DNA of 64,000 nucleotides from Leptolyngbya sp. PCC 7375 (GTDB taxonomy: Bacteria; Cyanobacteriota; Cyanobacteriia; Phormidesmidales; Phormidesmidaceae): contig NZ_JH993797.1 in NCBI RefSeq assembly GCF_000316115.1, positions 7,661,961 through 7,725,960 of the forward strand, written 5' to 3'. Within the stretch, counting starts at the first letter, position 1; every line of letters starts with the position of its first letter. Below are positions 8,955 through 16,917 of this stretch, in pieces. The position numbers were made by a program, and so were the translations under genes. The notes under the pieces were generated by a model, which saw only the letters and a list, made by a program, of their open reading frames with translations, searched no databases and was not told the DNA's origin.

Positions 8955-10477
8955 CGATTTCTATAGGCTTGTCGCACCTGCTGAGCATGTCTCAACAATG
9001 TCTCCAGCCGCTGACGATCGTCACCAGCGTTACCATGCTGATCAATCTCTGTTTTCAACAGCTTAACCTGCTCAGATAGAGATTGTTGACGGCTCATCAC
9101 CACAGTAGCCATATCATTAAATAGTTTAGCAAGCTTACTAAACTCATCAGGTCGTGAAATAACATGGGCTAACGTTCGCGGATTAAACCGATTACGCTTA
9201 ATCTCATCTGCCGCTTGATTTAGCTTATTAATGGGACGAATAATATGCAAGGCTGCGGTTAACGCTAACAAAGAAGCAATTACTGTAATACCAACACCAA
9301 TAAGTAGGGTATGTTGAGCTGTCTCTCGAATTTTAGCCATATAGTCATCTTGAGGAATGGTGACTCCAACAATCCAATCAATTCCTAAGTCTTTTAGATG
9401 ATAAATATGGGCGTGCTGCGCTTGCCCGTCTAAATCAAACCTAAAGGAGTACTGCTTTTTCATCTGATTCAGATCATCGATATTCTCTAACAGATGATTG
9501 ACAGTTTCTCGTACCAATTCATTTTGGCTATTGGTTGCCGCTAGACGTAGTTTTTTGTCTCCTTGCACAATAAACGGCTTCTCATTGGCAGAAATTGCAA
9601 TCAAATCTCCAGATGGCTCGATGATAAATGCTTTGCCATTAGGGCTGACAAATAAGTTTTTAAGGAAGTCACTGAGTTCAAAGAGGTAAACATCTATGCC
9701 AAATACCCCCTGCAGCTGGCCATTTTTATCAAAAATGGGGGTGGCTCGAGTCAGGGTAAGATCTGCCCGAGAATTGGCAATATAGACCTGACTCCAGACA
9801 GACTTTTTGTTGAAGGCGGCTTCTTTATACCAGGTTCTAACCCGAGGATCGTAGTCGAACACCGTCAGTTGGTTTGTTGGATTAGCCTCAGTATCCACTT
9901 CATAGGCAATGCGTTGAAAATTCGTGGTTTTATCGACAAAATCCATGCGAGTTGAATCATCTTGACGTTCGCTGTAAACAAACTCACCCAACTCATTGCC
10001 ATAGAAAAGATTATTAGTCAGTTCATCGGACTGGGTGAACGTCCAGAGAGTTTGCCCCAATTGACGAGTATCTTGAATATTGAGATTGCCACTAGCCACC
10101 TCGGTCTCAATTACAGAAGCAATTAGCGATGGTTTGGTCAAGTAGCTGTCAACCTGTTTTTCAATATTGGTAGCAACTTCTGTACTAATTTTTCCCACTA
10201 GCTCATCTACAGCTTTCTGACCGTTACGAAAAGCCAACCCGCTCGTCAAAAGAATGCCAGACACTAAGGGGGTTACCACACACAGGGGCAAACTCCAGCG
10301 AATAGAAACAAGCTGTTTAGTCGCATTAACTCCGGTAGTTATCCCGGTGGCTAGAGAACTTTTGAATTTAGCTGTCATAGGATTGATTGCTAGGGTTAGA
10401 GGCTTTGAATCAAGCCAAGAATCTCCTATTAACATGCCCGTAGTAGCGGCAGCATCAACATAATTTGCTGACTCCAC
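8951..10477 (-). CDS. dCache-HAMP receptor-like protein with no output domain
   Basis: 508 aa. A hydrophobic segment at ~60-82 is followed by a large periplasmic double-Cache domain (DPRVRTWYKEAA, GVFGIDVYLFELSDFL, IVGVTIPQDDY), a second membrane segment at ~390-412 and a HAMP domain (IIRPINKLNQAADEIKRNRF). The chain then ends in a ~65-residue coiled coil with no histidine kinase, GGDEF or chemotaxis signalling domain. dCache domains commonly bind amino acids, which fits the neighbouring genes. The start used is a GTG with a nearby GGAG; an ATG at codon 15 is an alternative. It converges on the symporter with overlapping stops. Confidence 0.8.
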   Translation of the reverse strand: MESANYVDAAATTGMLIGDSWLDSKPLTLAINPMTAKFKSSLATGITTGVNATKQLVSIRWSLPLCVVTPLVSGILLTSGLAFRNGQKAVDELVGKISTEVATNIEKQVDSYLTKPSLIASVIETEVASGNLNIQDTRQLGQTLWTFTQSDELTNNLFYGNELGEFVYSERQDDSTRMDFVDKTTNFQRIAYEVDTEANPTNQLTVFDYDPRVRTWYKEAAFNKKSVWSQVYIANSRADLTLTRATPIFDKNGQLQGVFGIDVYLFELSDFLKNLFVSPNGKAFIIEPSGDLIAISANEKPFIVQGDKKLRLAATNSQNELVRETVNHLLENIDDLNQMKKQYSFRFDLDGQAQHAHIYHLKDLGIDWIVGVTIPQDDYMAKIRETAQHTLLIGVGITVIASLLALTAALHIIRPINKLNQAADEIKRNRFNPRTLAHVISRPDEFSKLAKLFNDMATVVMSRQQSLSEQVKLLKTEIDQHGNAGDDRQRLETLLRHAQQVRQAYRNR

Positions 10478-10518
10478 CGGACTCCTATCTTATCCACTGG
10501 AAACTGGATGACTATTTT

Positions 10519-11238
10519 TCACTTCTCAAGGGAGAGAGAATAGCAAAAGCGATCTGCTCGCGAGATTGTTTCCCCATGTAAGATGGGGGACTGATCATGG
10601 GTGTAAGCCGTATAGCGATACACAATCAGTGGTTGACCTAAGGGCACTTCTAAATAACCACTGGTTTCATAGTCAGCATGGGTGCATTCAATTACTGCAT
10701 CAATCTGTGCAATGACGATTCCATGAGCTTCAAGGGTTGGAAACGTCATTTGCCGCTTCAGCTGAGCACCAAATTGCTGGCCCAGTTCTAATACAAGATA
10801 GCTGACATCCACTGCACCAACGACGCCATCCATAAGCAGCAGTTTTTTTTGCAGATAAACTGTTGACTTATCAGGCAACTGTAAGCATGTTTGCACAGCG
10901 TTAGAAGGACGAATTTTTCTAAAAGTAAGATTTTCAAATGTGACCTGAATCCCTTTATGTGCTAGATCTCGTTCTAAAAAAACCAAGGGACTGGATAATG
11001 AATAGGCGACCTTTTTCCTGGGAGTGACAAAAACACCTCGCCCCTGTTGCGCTTTTGCCAACCCCTGACTGACTAAGTTGGCCACGGCTCGTCTAACCGT
11101 AATCCGACTGACATTAAAAGCTTCCATTAGCTGATGTTCGCTGGGCAATTTTTCACCAGGCAAATAGTCACCTGCCTCAATTTGCTGGCGAAGCTTCTCC
11201 GAGATACTGATATGTAAAGGAACAGATGTTGACGACAT
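10519..11238 (-). CDS. GntR-family (HutC/UTRA) transcriptional regulator
   Basis: 239 aa. Residues ~8-75 are a GntR winged helix (ISEKLRQQIEAGDYLPGEKLPSE, VSRITVRRAVANLVSQGLA). Residues ~95-235 are a UTRA effector domain (DVSYLVLELG, Y-E-T-S-G-Y-L-E-V-P-L-G-Q-P-L-I, ISRADRFCYSLS). HutC-type members bind small metabolites and usually repress adjacent operons. It is divergent from the desaturase gene, with a 16-bp palindrome between them. It may also control the Cache/symporter cluster, which it follows on the same strand as the Cache gene. Confidence 0.88.
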   Translation of the reverse strand: MSSTSVPLHISISEKLRQQIEAGDYLPGEKLPSEHQLMEAFNVSRITVRRAVANLVSQGLAKAQQGRGVFVTPRKKVAYSLSSPLVFLERDLAHKGIQVTFENLTFRKIRPSNAVQTCLQLPDKSTVYLQKKLLLMDGVVGAVDVSYLVLELGQQFGAQLKRQMTFPTLEAHGIVIAQIDAVIECTHADYETSGYLEVPLGQPLIVYRYTAYTHDQSPILHGETISRADRFCYSLSLEK

Positions 11239-11282
11239 ATGGAAGAGCGCCTATGTCAGGGTTTGATGAAATATCACCTAGC

Positions 11283-11330
11283 CTTGTTATACCAGCTATG
11301 GTGTGCTACTTTTTACTTGTTATAACAAGT
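11283..11330 (+). promoter_or_regulatory. Probable GntR operator: perfect 16-bp palindrome plus a degenerate copy
   Basis: ACTTGTTATAACAAGT at 11315-11330 is a perfect palindrome in the intergenic space between the divergent GntR regulator and the desaturase. A second, partial copy (CTTGTTATACCAG) lies ~32 bp upstream at 11283-11295. The GT-x-x-x-x-AC core resembles GntR/HutC half-sites. It is best explained as the regulator's own operator, controlling both genes. Confidence 0.65.
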
Positions 11331-11388
11331 GTCTCAAAAGTTCAAGATATCAGAACCGCTGAGCGCTTGTCCCATCAACGTTGGAAAG

Positions 11389-12318
11389 ATGTTAACTGAC
11401 TCGACTCAAGCCCCTAAAGTATCGGTGTCGAAACCTCATAAAATCTTGGATGTTTGTGAGCTTAAGACATTGAATACACGTACTAATCTAGACGGTTTAG
11501 CTAGGTTAGCCTTACATGGAGTTGTACTGGGTGTCAGTGGTTACCTGTGGGGAAGTGCGTCCGGTTGGCTCAAGTTTCCCGCTCTATTAATCTATGGGAT
11601 CGGCCTTGCCATGATGTTTTGTCCAACCCATGAATGTGTTCATCGGACAGCATTTGCTAATGCCAAGACCAATGATGTTGTGGGATGGTTAGCCGGTCTA
11701 TTATCGTTCTATAACAGCACGTTCTATCGGTATTACCATAAGTGGCACCATCGCTATACACAAATTGCCGGAAAAGATCCAGAACTGGATGATCCTAAAC
11801 CTGAAAATCTAGGGCAGTATCTATGGCGGCTCAGTGGTATTTCTTGGTGGCTCGACAAAATTAAAGGTCATCTAAAGATTTCTTTTGGGCAACTGGAAAA
11901 TTATTACTTTTTGCCACAAAGTTCCTACGGGGACGTGATCTCGTCAACTCGGCTACAGTTAGGAACGTATGTTGCGATCGCACTACTTTCCACAGCCCTA
12001 GGACATCCCTGGTTTATTGTCACCTACTGGTTGTTGCCACTGGCCGTAGGACAGCCATTCCTCAGATTTGTCCTCATTGCAGAGCATACAGGATGTACAA
12101 ATGATGATAATCCGCTCACAAATACACGCACAACATTAACGATATGGCCTCTCCGACTCTTGATGTGGAATATGCCCTATCACGCTGAACACCACCTTTA
12201 TCCATCGATTCCATTTCATGCGTTGCCCAAGGCTCATCAAAAATTGAAAGACTCTTTCTCTCGAGTCGATTCAGGATATTTCCAGGTGAATCGATCAATT
12301 ATTAGCGCTTTGCAATAA
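11389..12318 (+). CDS. Fatty-acid desaturase-family membrane protein
   Basis: About 309 aa from the ATG at 11389. A GTG at 11329 would add 20 residues but lies within the palindromic operator, so it is less likely. The three histidine boxes of membrane di-iron desaturases/hydroxylases are present: HECVH (HX3H), HKWHH (HX2HH) and HAEHH (HX2HH), separated by hydrophobic segments. The enzyme would insert a double bond or hydroxyl/keto group into a lipid or carotenoid; the substrate cannot be told. It is divergent from the GntR gene and possibly regulated by it. Confidence 0.8.
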   Translation: MLTDSTQAPKVSVSKPHKILDVCELKTLNTRTNLDGLARLALHGVVLGVSGYLWGSASGWLKFPALLIYGIGLAMMFCPTHECVHRTAFANAKTNDVVGWLAGLLSFYNSTFYRYYHKWHHRYTQIAGKDPELDDPKPENLGQYLWRLSGISWWLDKIKGHLKISFGQLENYYFLPQSSYGDVISSTRLQLGTYVAIALLSTALGHPWFIVTYWLLPLAVGQPFLRFVLIAEHTGCTNDDNPLTNTRTTLTIWPLRLLMWNMPYHAEHHLYPSIPFHALPKAHQKLKDSFSRVDSGYFQVNRSIISALQ

Positions 12319-12419
12319 GAGAGAGCATTAATCCTTTCTCTCCTCAAAAGAGATAGTTTCCCTTTGAATAATCCACCCTGTCACCTATTCAGGAAGAGAT
12401 TAACGTCTCGATTTGAGCA

Positions 12420-13460
12420 TTGAGTACTGCATTTACTTCATTCGTAGACAGAATCATGGCGTCTCCTAATAGCTTTGTTTTGAAAGAGTTTCCACTACAG
12501 TGTGGTGTAGTGTTGCCTGAAGCAGAGATTATCTATCAAACCTATGGAGAGTTAAATTCAGGGCGCAGTAATGGGGTGCTGTATCCCACATCTTACGGGG
12601 CACAGCACAGTGATGTTGACTGGTTGGTGCGTCCAGAAAGCATTTTGGATCCCACTGACTGGTTTGTAATTATGCCAAATATGTTTGGCAACGGTCTTTC
12701 CACATCGCCTAGCACCTGTAAGGATGCCAAGCGACCAGGGTTTTACTTCACCCACTATGACAATGTGCGAGCCCAGGCTGCATTGTTGGACAGCTTAAGC
12801 ATTGATCAATTAGCCCTGGTATACGGCTGGTCCATGGGAGCCCAACAGGGATATCATTGGGGGGCACTTTATCCAGGGCGGGTGAAACGGATTGCCGCAT
12901 TGTGTGGCACCGCTAAAACTACTGACCATAATCGGATTTTTCTCTACAGTTTGAGGGCTGCTTTACAGGGTGATCCCACCTGGAATGGTGAGCGATTTGA
13001 AGGGATACCGGAAAAGGGATTTCACACGTTTACTCAGATTTATGCCAGCTGGGCTGCGTCGCAAGCTTATTATCGAGCAAAGCCTTACCTGGCATGGGGC
13101 TATGAGTCGTTAGAAGACTATCTGCTGCGGAGTTGGGAAGCGGGCTATCGACGGCGCGATCCGCATAATTTACTGGCAATGATTGAGACGTGGCTACACT
13201 GCAATGTGGGAGATAATCCCATTTATGGGGGTGACTATGTTAAAGCAATGGGGTCAATTACAGCCAAGACCTTGGTGATGCCTGCTACAACAGATCTGTA
13301 CTTTACACCGGAAGATTGTGAGGCAGAGGCCAAATTAATCTCCGGGAGTAACTACGTTCCCATTCCTTCCATTTGGGGTCATCGAGCTGGCAATCCTTAC
13401 CAGAATCCTGAAGACGAGATCTTCATTAAGCAAGCGGTTGAGATGTTGCTAGCCAGTTAA
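12420..13460 (+). CDS. Alpha/beta-hydrolase of the homoserine O-acetyltransferase-like (MetX) family
   Basis: 346 aa from a TTG, or 334 aa from the ATG at 12456. The fold is MetX-like (ILDPTDWFVIMPNMFGNGLSTSPS, then the nucleophile elbow GWSMGAQQG with Ser138, and the late GHRAGNP holding the catalytic His). True MetX enzymes have GGSxGG at the elbow; GWSMGA here suggests a different acyl acceptor or hydrolase activity. No methionine-pathway gene is adjacent. No strong Shine-Dalgarno helps choose the start. Confidence 0.8.
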   Translation: MSTAFTSFVDRIMASPNSFVLKEFPLQCGVVLPEAEIIYQTYGELNSGRSNGVLYPTSYGAQHSDVDWLVRPESILDPTDWFVIMPNMFGNGLSTSPSTCKDAKRPGFYFTHYDNVRAQAALLDSLSIDQLALVYGWSMGAQQGYHWGALYPGRVKRIAALCGTAKTTDHNRIFLYSLRAALQGDPTWNGERFEGIPEKGFHTFTQIYASWAASQAYYRAKPYLAWGYESLEDYLLRSWEAGYRRRDPHNLLAMIETWLHCNVGDNPIYGGDYVKAMGSITAKTLVMPATTDLYFTPEDCEAEAKLISGSNYVPIPSIWGHRAGNPYQNPEDEIFIKQAVEMLLAS

Positions 13461-13463
13461 AGC

Positions 13464-13481
13464 GACGTTCCATGGAACGTC
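13464..13481 (+). repeat. Palindromic dispersed repeat (GACGTTCCATGGAACGTC)
   Basis: A perfect 18-bp palindrome directly after the MetX-like stop. The same core occurs inside a 28-bp palindrome at 58578-58605. Palindromes of this class are abundant in cyanobacterial intergenic regions. It may also act as a hairpin at the 3' end of the transcript. Confidence 0.7.
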
Positions 13482-13489
13482 TGTACATC

Positions 13490-13555
13490 ATTACCCCATC
13501 ACTCATCCACCCATTGACAGTCCCAACCGGGGTCTTTATTCTGTGCCGGCCCCTT
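13490..13555 (-). repeat. Dispersed ~65-bp repeat, copy 1
   Basis: Read on the minus strand it has the ordered blocks GGCACAgAATAAAGACCC, GGTTGGGACTGT and ATGGGTGGATGAGTGATGGG. The same blocks occur in the same order at 23271-23340 and 25214-25285. It sits just beyond the stop of the GST gene and next to the GACGTTCC palindrome. No coding potential or terminal inverted repeats are evident. Confidence 0.75.
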
Positions 13556-13556
13556 A

Positions 13557-14900
13557 TTATCCCCTCAGCCAGTTCAACCCAAACGGCAGAGATTTTTCTG
13601 CTTCACTATCAGGGGTTTCTGAAGAGAATTCTGCCGGATTTTGATCATACCGATTACGTATTGGAATAGCTGGTCCTTGGGCATCACCGACTAGCGCCGC
13701 TGTCTCTTCTAGGGCCATCCGCAACCGCTTTCCTGCATAAATCGACATGTCGCGGGGGACATTGACCCGGTCTCGCAGATAGCGCAGACCAGTATCGCTC
13801 CCCTGGGGCGGTTCACACGCTTCCCCCGTCATCAGGTTGGTGAGAGCACAGCGTAGGGCTTCATCAAACATCTGATCGTCTGTGGGGTTTACGCGAATAA
13901 TATTGCCACGATGTTTTAATACCCGATGCAACGCTTCCACACGAGAGTTTTCGGGTTCAGGGTAGCCCACATCCGGTAGACCCAACCAAGGCCCCTGGTC
14001 TACCCGTTGTTGATTAACCCTGGCCTCGGGTTCGCCATTTTCCCAGCAGCCTCCCATTTGGGGCGGGAGGTCATGGACATGGGTATGAAAATCACTCTGG
14101 GTACCGCGATAGGTGGGGCGAGTTTCCATAGCGTCAAACCAGGCAGCAAAACCAGGATTCTCTTCGCGCATGGAGTAGCCTTTGTAGTAAAACAGGCTGG
14201 CATTCATGCGCTCCACGTAGGGGGTAAATACCAGGTCGACAACACTGAATTTTTCTAGAAAGTAAGGGCCAGGAGTAGCCGCTAGCGCTTCTTCCACCTT
14301 GGCCACCACAGCCACAAATTGCTCGCGGTTAAACTGTTCCTGGCGGGCAGAGCGAACGGGTTGGCACAGCCAACTACACCAGGCACGGAACAGCAGGCGC
14401 TCTAACCGTCGCAGGGGAATTGCCTGGGGAGCCAACATGCTGACGGTCAGTGGTCCAAATGCTTGCTCCAGAGCGATCAGAATATCATCGCTTTCTGTCA
14501 TCATCTGCCCATCTAGCTCTACCGCAGGTAACATACCTGAAGGCACCTTCGTCTTATACCAGGCTTCAGCCTGGCATAGTTTAGCAGAAAAGTTTTCATC
14601 AAACTGGATAGCAGGCAGCATCCCAGACGGGACAAGGGATTTGTACCATTTTTCTTTAGTGCCATAGCAAAACATGGTTACTTTTTTGATAGCATAAGGG
14701 ATTTGCTGCTCCTCTAGCCATAGCCACACCTTTTGGCAATAAGGGCACCATGCATGGTTGTCCCTGAACAGCGTTAGCAGCGGCTCTTTTTGACCGAATA
14801 ATCTCAGCGTTGCTTGAGGATTTGTTGGGCCATTGATTCGATCATTTTGAATCGTGTCTAGCGCTTCTAGCTCGTTCCAAGACAGTGGTTGAGTAGTCAT
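13557..14900 (-). CDS. Glutathione S-transferase family protein with a duplicated segment
   Basis: 447 aa. A thioredoxin-fold GST N-domain has the redox motif CPYC (NHAWCPYCQKVWLWLEE) near residue 50, followed by an all-alpha C-domain and a long cyanobacteria-type C-terminal extension (NIIRVNPTDDQMFDEALRCAL; RDRVNVPRDMS). Within the N-domain the block W-Y-K-x-x-V-P-S-G-M-L-P-A occurs twice ~30 residues apart, at about residues 85 and 115. Homologues as I recall them have it once. The duplication adds a strand-loop to the fold. Expected role: glutathione-dependent detoxification or deglutathionylation. No operon partner is obvious. Confidence 0.82.
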   Translation of the reverse strand: MTTQPLSWNELEALDTIQNDRINGPTNPQATLRLFGQKEPLLTLFRDNHAWCPYCQKVWLWLEEQQIPYAIKKVTMFCYGTKEKWYKSLVPSGMLPAIQFDENFSAKLCQAEAWYKTKVPSGMLPAVELDGQMMTESDDILIALEQAFGPLTVSMLAPQAIPLRRLERLLFRAWCSWLCQPVRSARQEQFNREQFVAVVAKVEEALAATPGPYFLEKFSVVDLVFTPYVERMNASLFYYKGYSMREENPGFAAWFDAMETRPTYRGTQSDFHTHVHDLPPQMGGCWENGEPEARVNQQRVDQGPWLGLPDVGYPEPENSRVEALHRVLKHRGNIIRVNPTDDQMFDEALRCALTNLMTGEACEPPQGSDTGLRYLRDRVNVPRDMSIYAGKRLRMALEETAALVGDAQGPAIPIRNRYDQNPAEFSSETPDSEAEKSLPFGLNWLRG

Positions 14901-15008
14901 GCTTGCGTATTGAATGCTGACTACTCCAAGCTAACGCTAAACGCACCGTCGCGTCCCCTTCCCCTCCCCATTATCCGGGCCGAGGATTAGGGGTATGTGC
15001 CCAGCGAA

Positions 15009-15230
15009 TTATTCAGCCAGCCCCAGGATCGGCACCGCATCCAACCTGAAGTTCAGCCCTGGCGCATTTCGATCAGGCTGGGAGTTGCTGAGAATGCTGC
15101 TCTTGAGTGCAGTGATCACGCTATCCGACACACCGGGTTGCCCTGTGATTAAAGATACTTCTGCCTTCACATCATTGCCACTAATCAAAGTAGCAGCAAT
15201 AGCAACCATAGAAATAAATCTACGCTTCAT
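15009..15230 (-). CDS. Small secreted protein, unknown function
   Basis: 73 aa. Residues 1-23 form a good Sec signal peptide (MKRRF start, IAATLISG core, cleavage after VKA), leaving a ~50-residue mature peptide ending LDAVPILGLAE. A Shine-Dalgarno (GAGG) sits ~9 bp before the ATG, which supports this strand over the overlapping plus-strand frame. I do not recognise a family. It is the last of three small minus-strand genes. Confidence 0.6.
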   Translation of the reverse strand: MKRRFISMVAIAATLISGNDVKAEVSLITGQPGVSDSVITALKSSILSNSQPDRNAPGLNFRLDAVPILGLAE

Positions 15231-15318
15231 AGGTCATTACCTCGGTATAAGCGATTACTTATTCTCAGAATGAGTTGAGTAAGCCTGCTGCAACGCTCAA
15301 TCTTTTATTAGGCACTTC

Positions 15319-15654
15319 TCATGAATCTGATGGTTCTTGTTCATACGGATTTGTCCCATTTACCCAATCATCTTTGGTTTTGTATATTTGCCCGTAGGAA
15401 TCCTGGTATGGATCTTGAGCCGTAGTTCCATCAGGAAATGTTGCTTCTCCTGTGTTGGGATCGTAAGTGCCTGTATCGGCAGAACTACCGAAGGTGATAT
15501 TAACGTGTGTGGGGTGAAGGTTCAGATTATCACCTGAGACAATGTCATAATCATCTAGGTCCAAAGACATGTCATCCGGTGTGTCGTCATAATCAACGAA
15601 AGAATCATCGTTTCCAACCAATGCTCCAATGATGGATATCAGACTTCTTAGCAT
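15319..15654 (-). CDS. Small acidic protein, unknown function
   Basis: 111 aa, strongly acidic (runs such as DDSFVDYDDTPDDMSLDLDDYD). The first ~14 residues are hydrophobic, then a Gly/Thr/Asp-rich section (DTGTYDPNTGEATFPDGTTAQDPYQ). A Shine-Dalgarno (GGAG) lies 8 bp upstream. No family recognised. It lies between the secreted peptide gene and the glycine-zipper-like membrane-protein gene on the same strand, with 50-90 bp gaps. Confidence 0.6.
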   Translation of the reverse strand: MLRSLISIIGALVGNDDSFVDYDDTPDDMSLDLDDYDIVSGDNLNLHPTHVNITFGSSADTGTYDPNTGEATFPDGTTAQDPYQDSYGQIYKTKDDWVNGTNPYEQEPSDS

Positions 15655-15710
15655 TTTTCATCTCCATTTCTAGTTACTAGTAATAACAGCTTGGGAAATA
15701 ACAACTTTTG

Positions 15711-16235
15711 CTATTGACGTTGCTGTCTTTTGACTGCTTGTTTTCCCTCGGCAAACTTGGTTTTGAAGGCTTTTTCTAGGTCGGTTTTTGACATCCTTTT
15801 CCCCCTGGCGAAGAAATCTTTTGAGGTATATCCCAAGGCATAGGTAACGGCACCTGCCAAGGTTGCATCTAAAGCCATGCCTGCAACCGTAGTCCCCCCA
15901 AAGGTAATTACTCCTGCTCCTTTTAAGACCTCAGCAAAAAACTTTAATCCAAGAACTGAGGCCATCCAAGTCCATCCAACAGCACCAAAAATTTGTCGAA
16001 TCACCTTGGCAGCATCTTCATTGGAGAGATTGTAATCATATATTTGGCTAAGAAACGTAACCATTAGAGTATTTACGCCGACAAATGTCCATAGATTAAT
16101 TCCTAGCGGAACTACACCAAGACCGGCATTTGCTGCGACTGCGATCCAAATGGTGTTATCTGCTTTCTCGCCTTTCTCACCAGCTTTTCGGATTTCTGCC
16201 TGGAACCTTTTTTTCAACGCTTCTTCTGGGTTCAT
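15711..16235 (-). CDS. DUF697/YcjF-like membrane protein
   Basis: About 174 aa from the ATG at 16235, chosen because GGAG precedes it; an upstream in-frame start at 16307 would add 24 unlikely residues. A charged N-terminus (ALKKRFQAEIRKAGEKGEKADNTIW) is followed by two or three hydrophobic, Gly/Ala-rich helices (ANAGLGVVPLGINLWTFVGV; GAVGWTWMASVLGLKFF; MALDATLAGAVTYALGY) and a basic tail. The layout resembles DUF697-type domains that accompany small GTPases, but no GTPase is adjacent. Confidence 0.6.
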   Translation of the reverse strand: MNPEEALKKRFQAEIRKAGEKGEKADNTIWIAVAANAGLGVVPLGINLWTFVGVNTLMVTFLSQIYDYNLSNEDAAKVIRQIFGAVGWTWMASVLGLKFFAEVLKGAGVITFGGTTVAGMALDATLAGAVTYALGYTSKDFFARGKRMSKTDLEKAFKTKFAEGKQAVKRQQRQ

Positions 16236-16329
16236 TATCTCAAAACTCCATTCTGTCACTGATAGCATATTGCTAGAAGATTGAAGCTTATACCACTCGA
16301 CAGCCACCTCGTGTTGGTTGGCCCTATAC

Positions 16330-16566
16330 CTAACGCTTCCGCTTTTTGTATATGACTATCTGCTGCTGGCCATTTACAAGGGGCTTGGAATCGGGTTTGT
16401 TACTCCATTGGTTAAACAATGAGGGAATGTAGTCGATGTAGGTGTCGGGTAGACCTACGCTACGTAGAAAAGTGAGGGGGAGTTGGCTAGACTTGGCTAA
16501 AGTGCGATGGTCAATGATGCTAGGGCCATCGTGGATGTATGTTTCTAGCCCCTTAACATGACTCAA
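16330..16566 (-). pseudogene. Remnant of a pentapeptide-repeat/TIR protein linker
   Basis: 78 codons. The block LETYIHDGPSIIDHRTLAKS, then FLRSVGLPDTYIDYIPSLFN, matches from memory the linker that in cyanobacteria joins pentapeptide repeats to a TIR-like domain. The TIR domain that should follow (F-Y-S-C-F-I-S-Y-S) is missing and replaced by an unrelated basic tail. The repeats upstream are also missing. It is probably a relic of a larger TIR gene. Confidence 0.55.
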
Positions 16567-16616
16567 ATCAAGGATAGCTAGACTAGTATGGTAAACTTTA
16601 TCATCAAAATAGTCTC

Positions 16617-16832
16617 ATGCCTAACCCCGACCCAATTCAATCGGAAGGTTTCAAAGCACAGTAATTCCCCGCAGCAATCGATATACCTGCGAATGTAACG
16701 CTGGCTAAAAAAACACAACAAGTTAAGCTCCTGGTCGGTGTGAGTGAAGCGATCGATAAGCTAGAAAATAAGTCTGTTTGGCTAAGACGAGTGATCTGTG
16801 AAGCAGCGATTAAGGAAGGAAGGATTGATTGA
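16617..16832 (+). pseudogene. CopG/RHH-like small protein gene with internal stop
   Basis: An ATG at 16617 opens a frame (M-P-N-P-D-P-I-Q-S-E-G-F-K-A-Q) that hits TAA at 16662-16664. It then continues unbroken in the same frame for 55 codons to TGA at 16830 (IPANVTLAKK, SVWLRRVICEAAIKEG). The two halves together resemble a ~71-aa cyanobacterial family with a terminal W-L-R-R-V motif. A single C-to-T change (CAA to TAA) would explain the break. Confidence 0.5.
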
Positions 16833-16917
16833 TTGTATTAGGTGATACCCTCGGAACCCTTCGCAGATCCAACAATGAATTTCATAGTCATGAATACATA
16901 TATGGGCTCTCTTTTAG

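Noticed and set aside
13472..13669. Short plus-strand ORF after the MetX-like gene
   Set aside because: Covers a palindromic repeat, the 65-bp repeat and the 3' end of the GST gene on the other strand.
14995..15273. 92-codon plus-strand ORF
   Set aside because: Opposite to a minus-strand ORF with a signal peptide and a good ribosome-binding site; the plus frame has neither.
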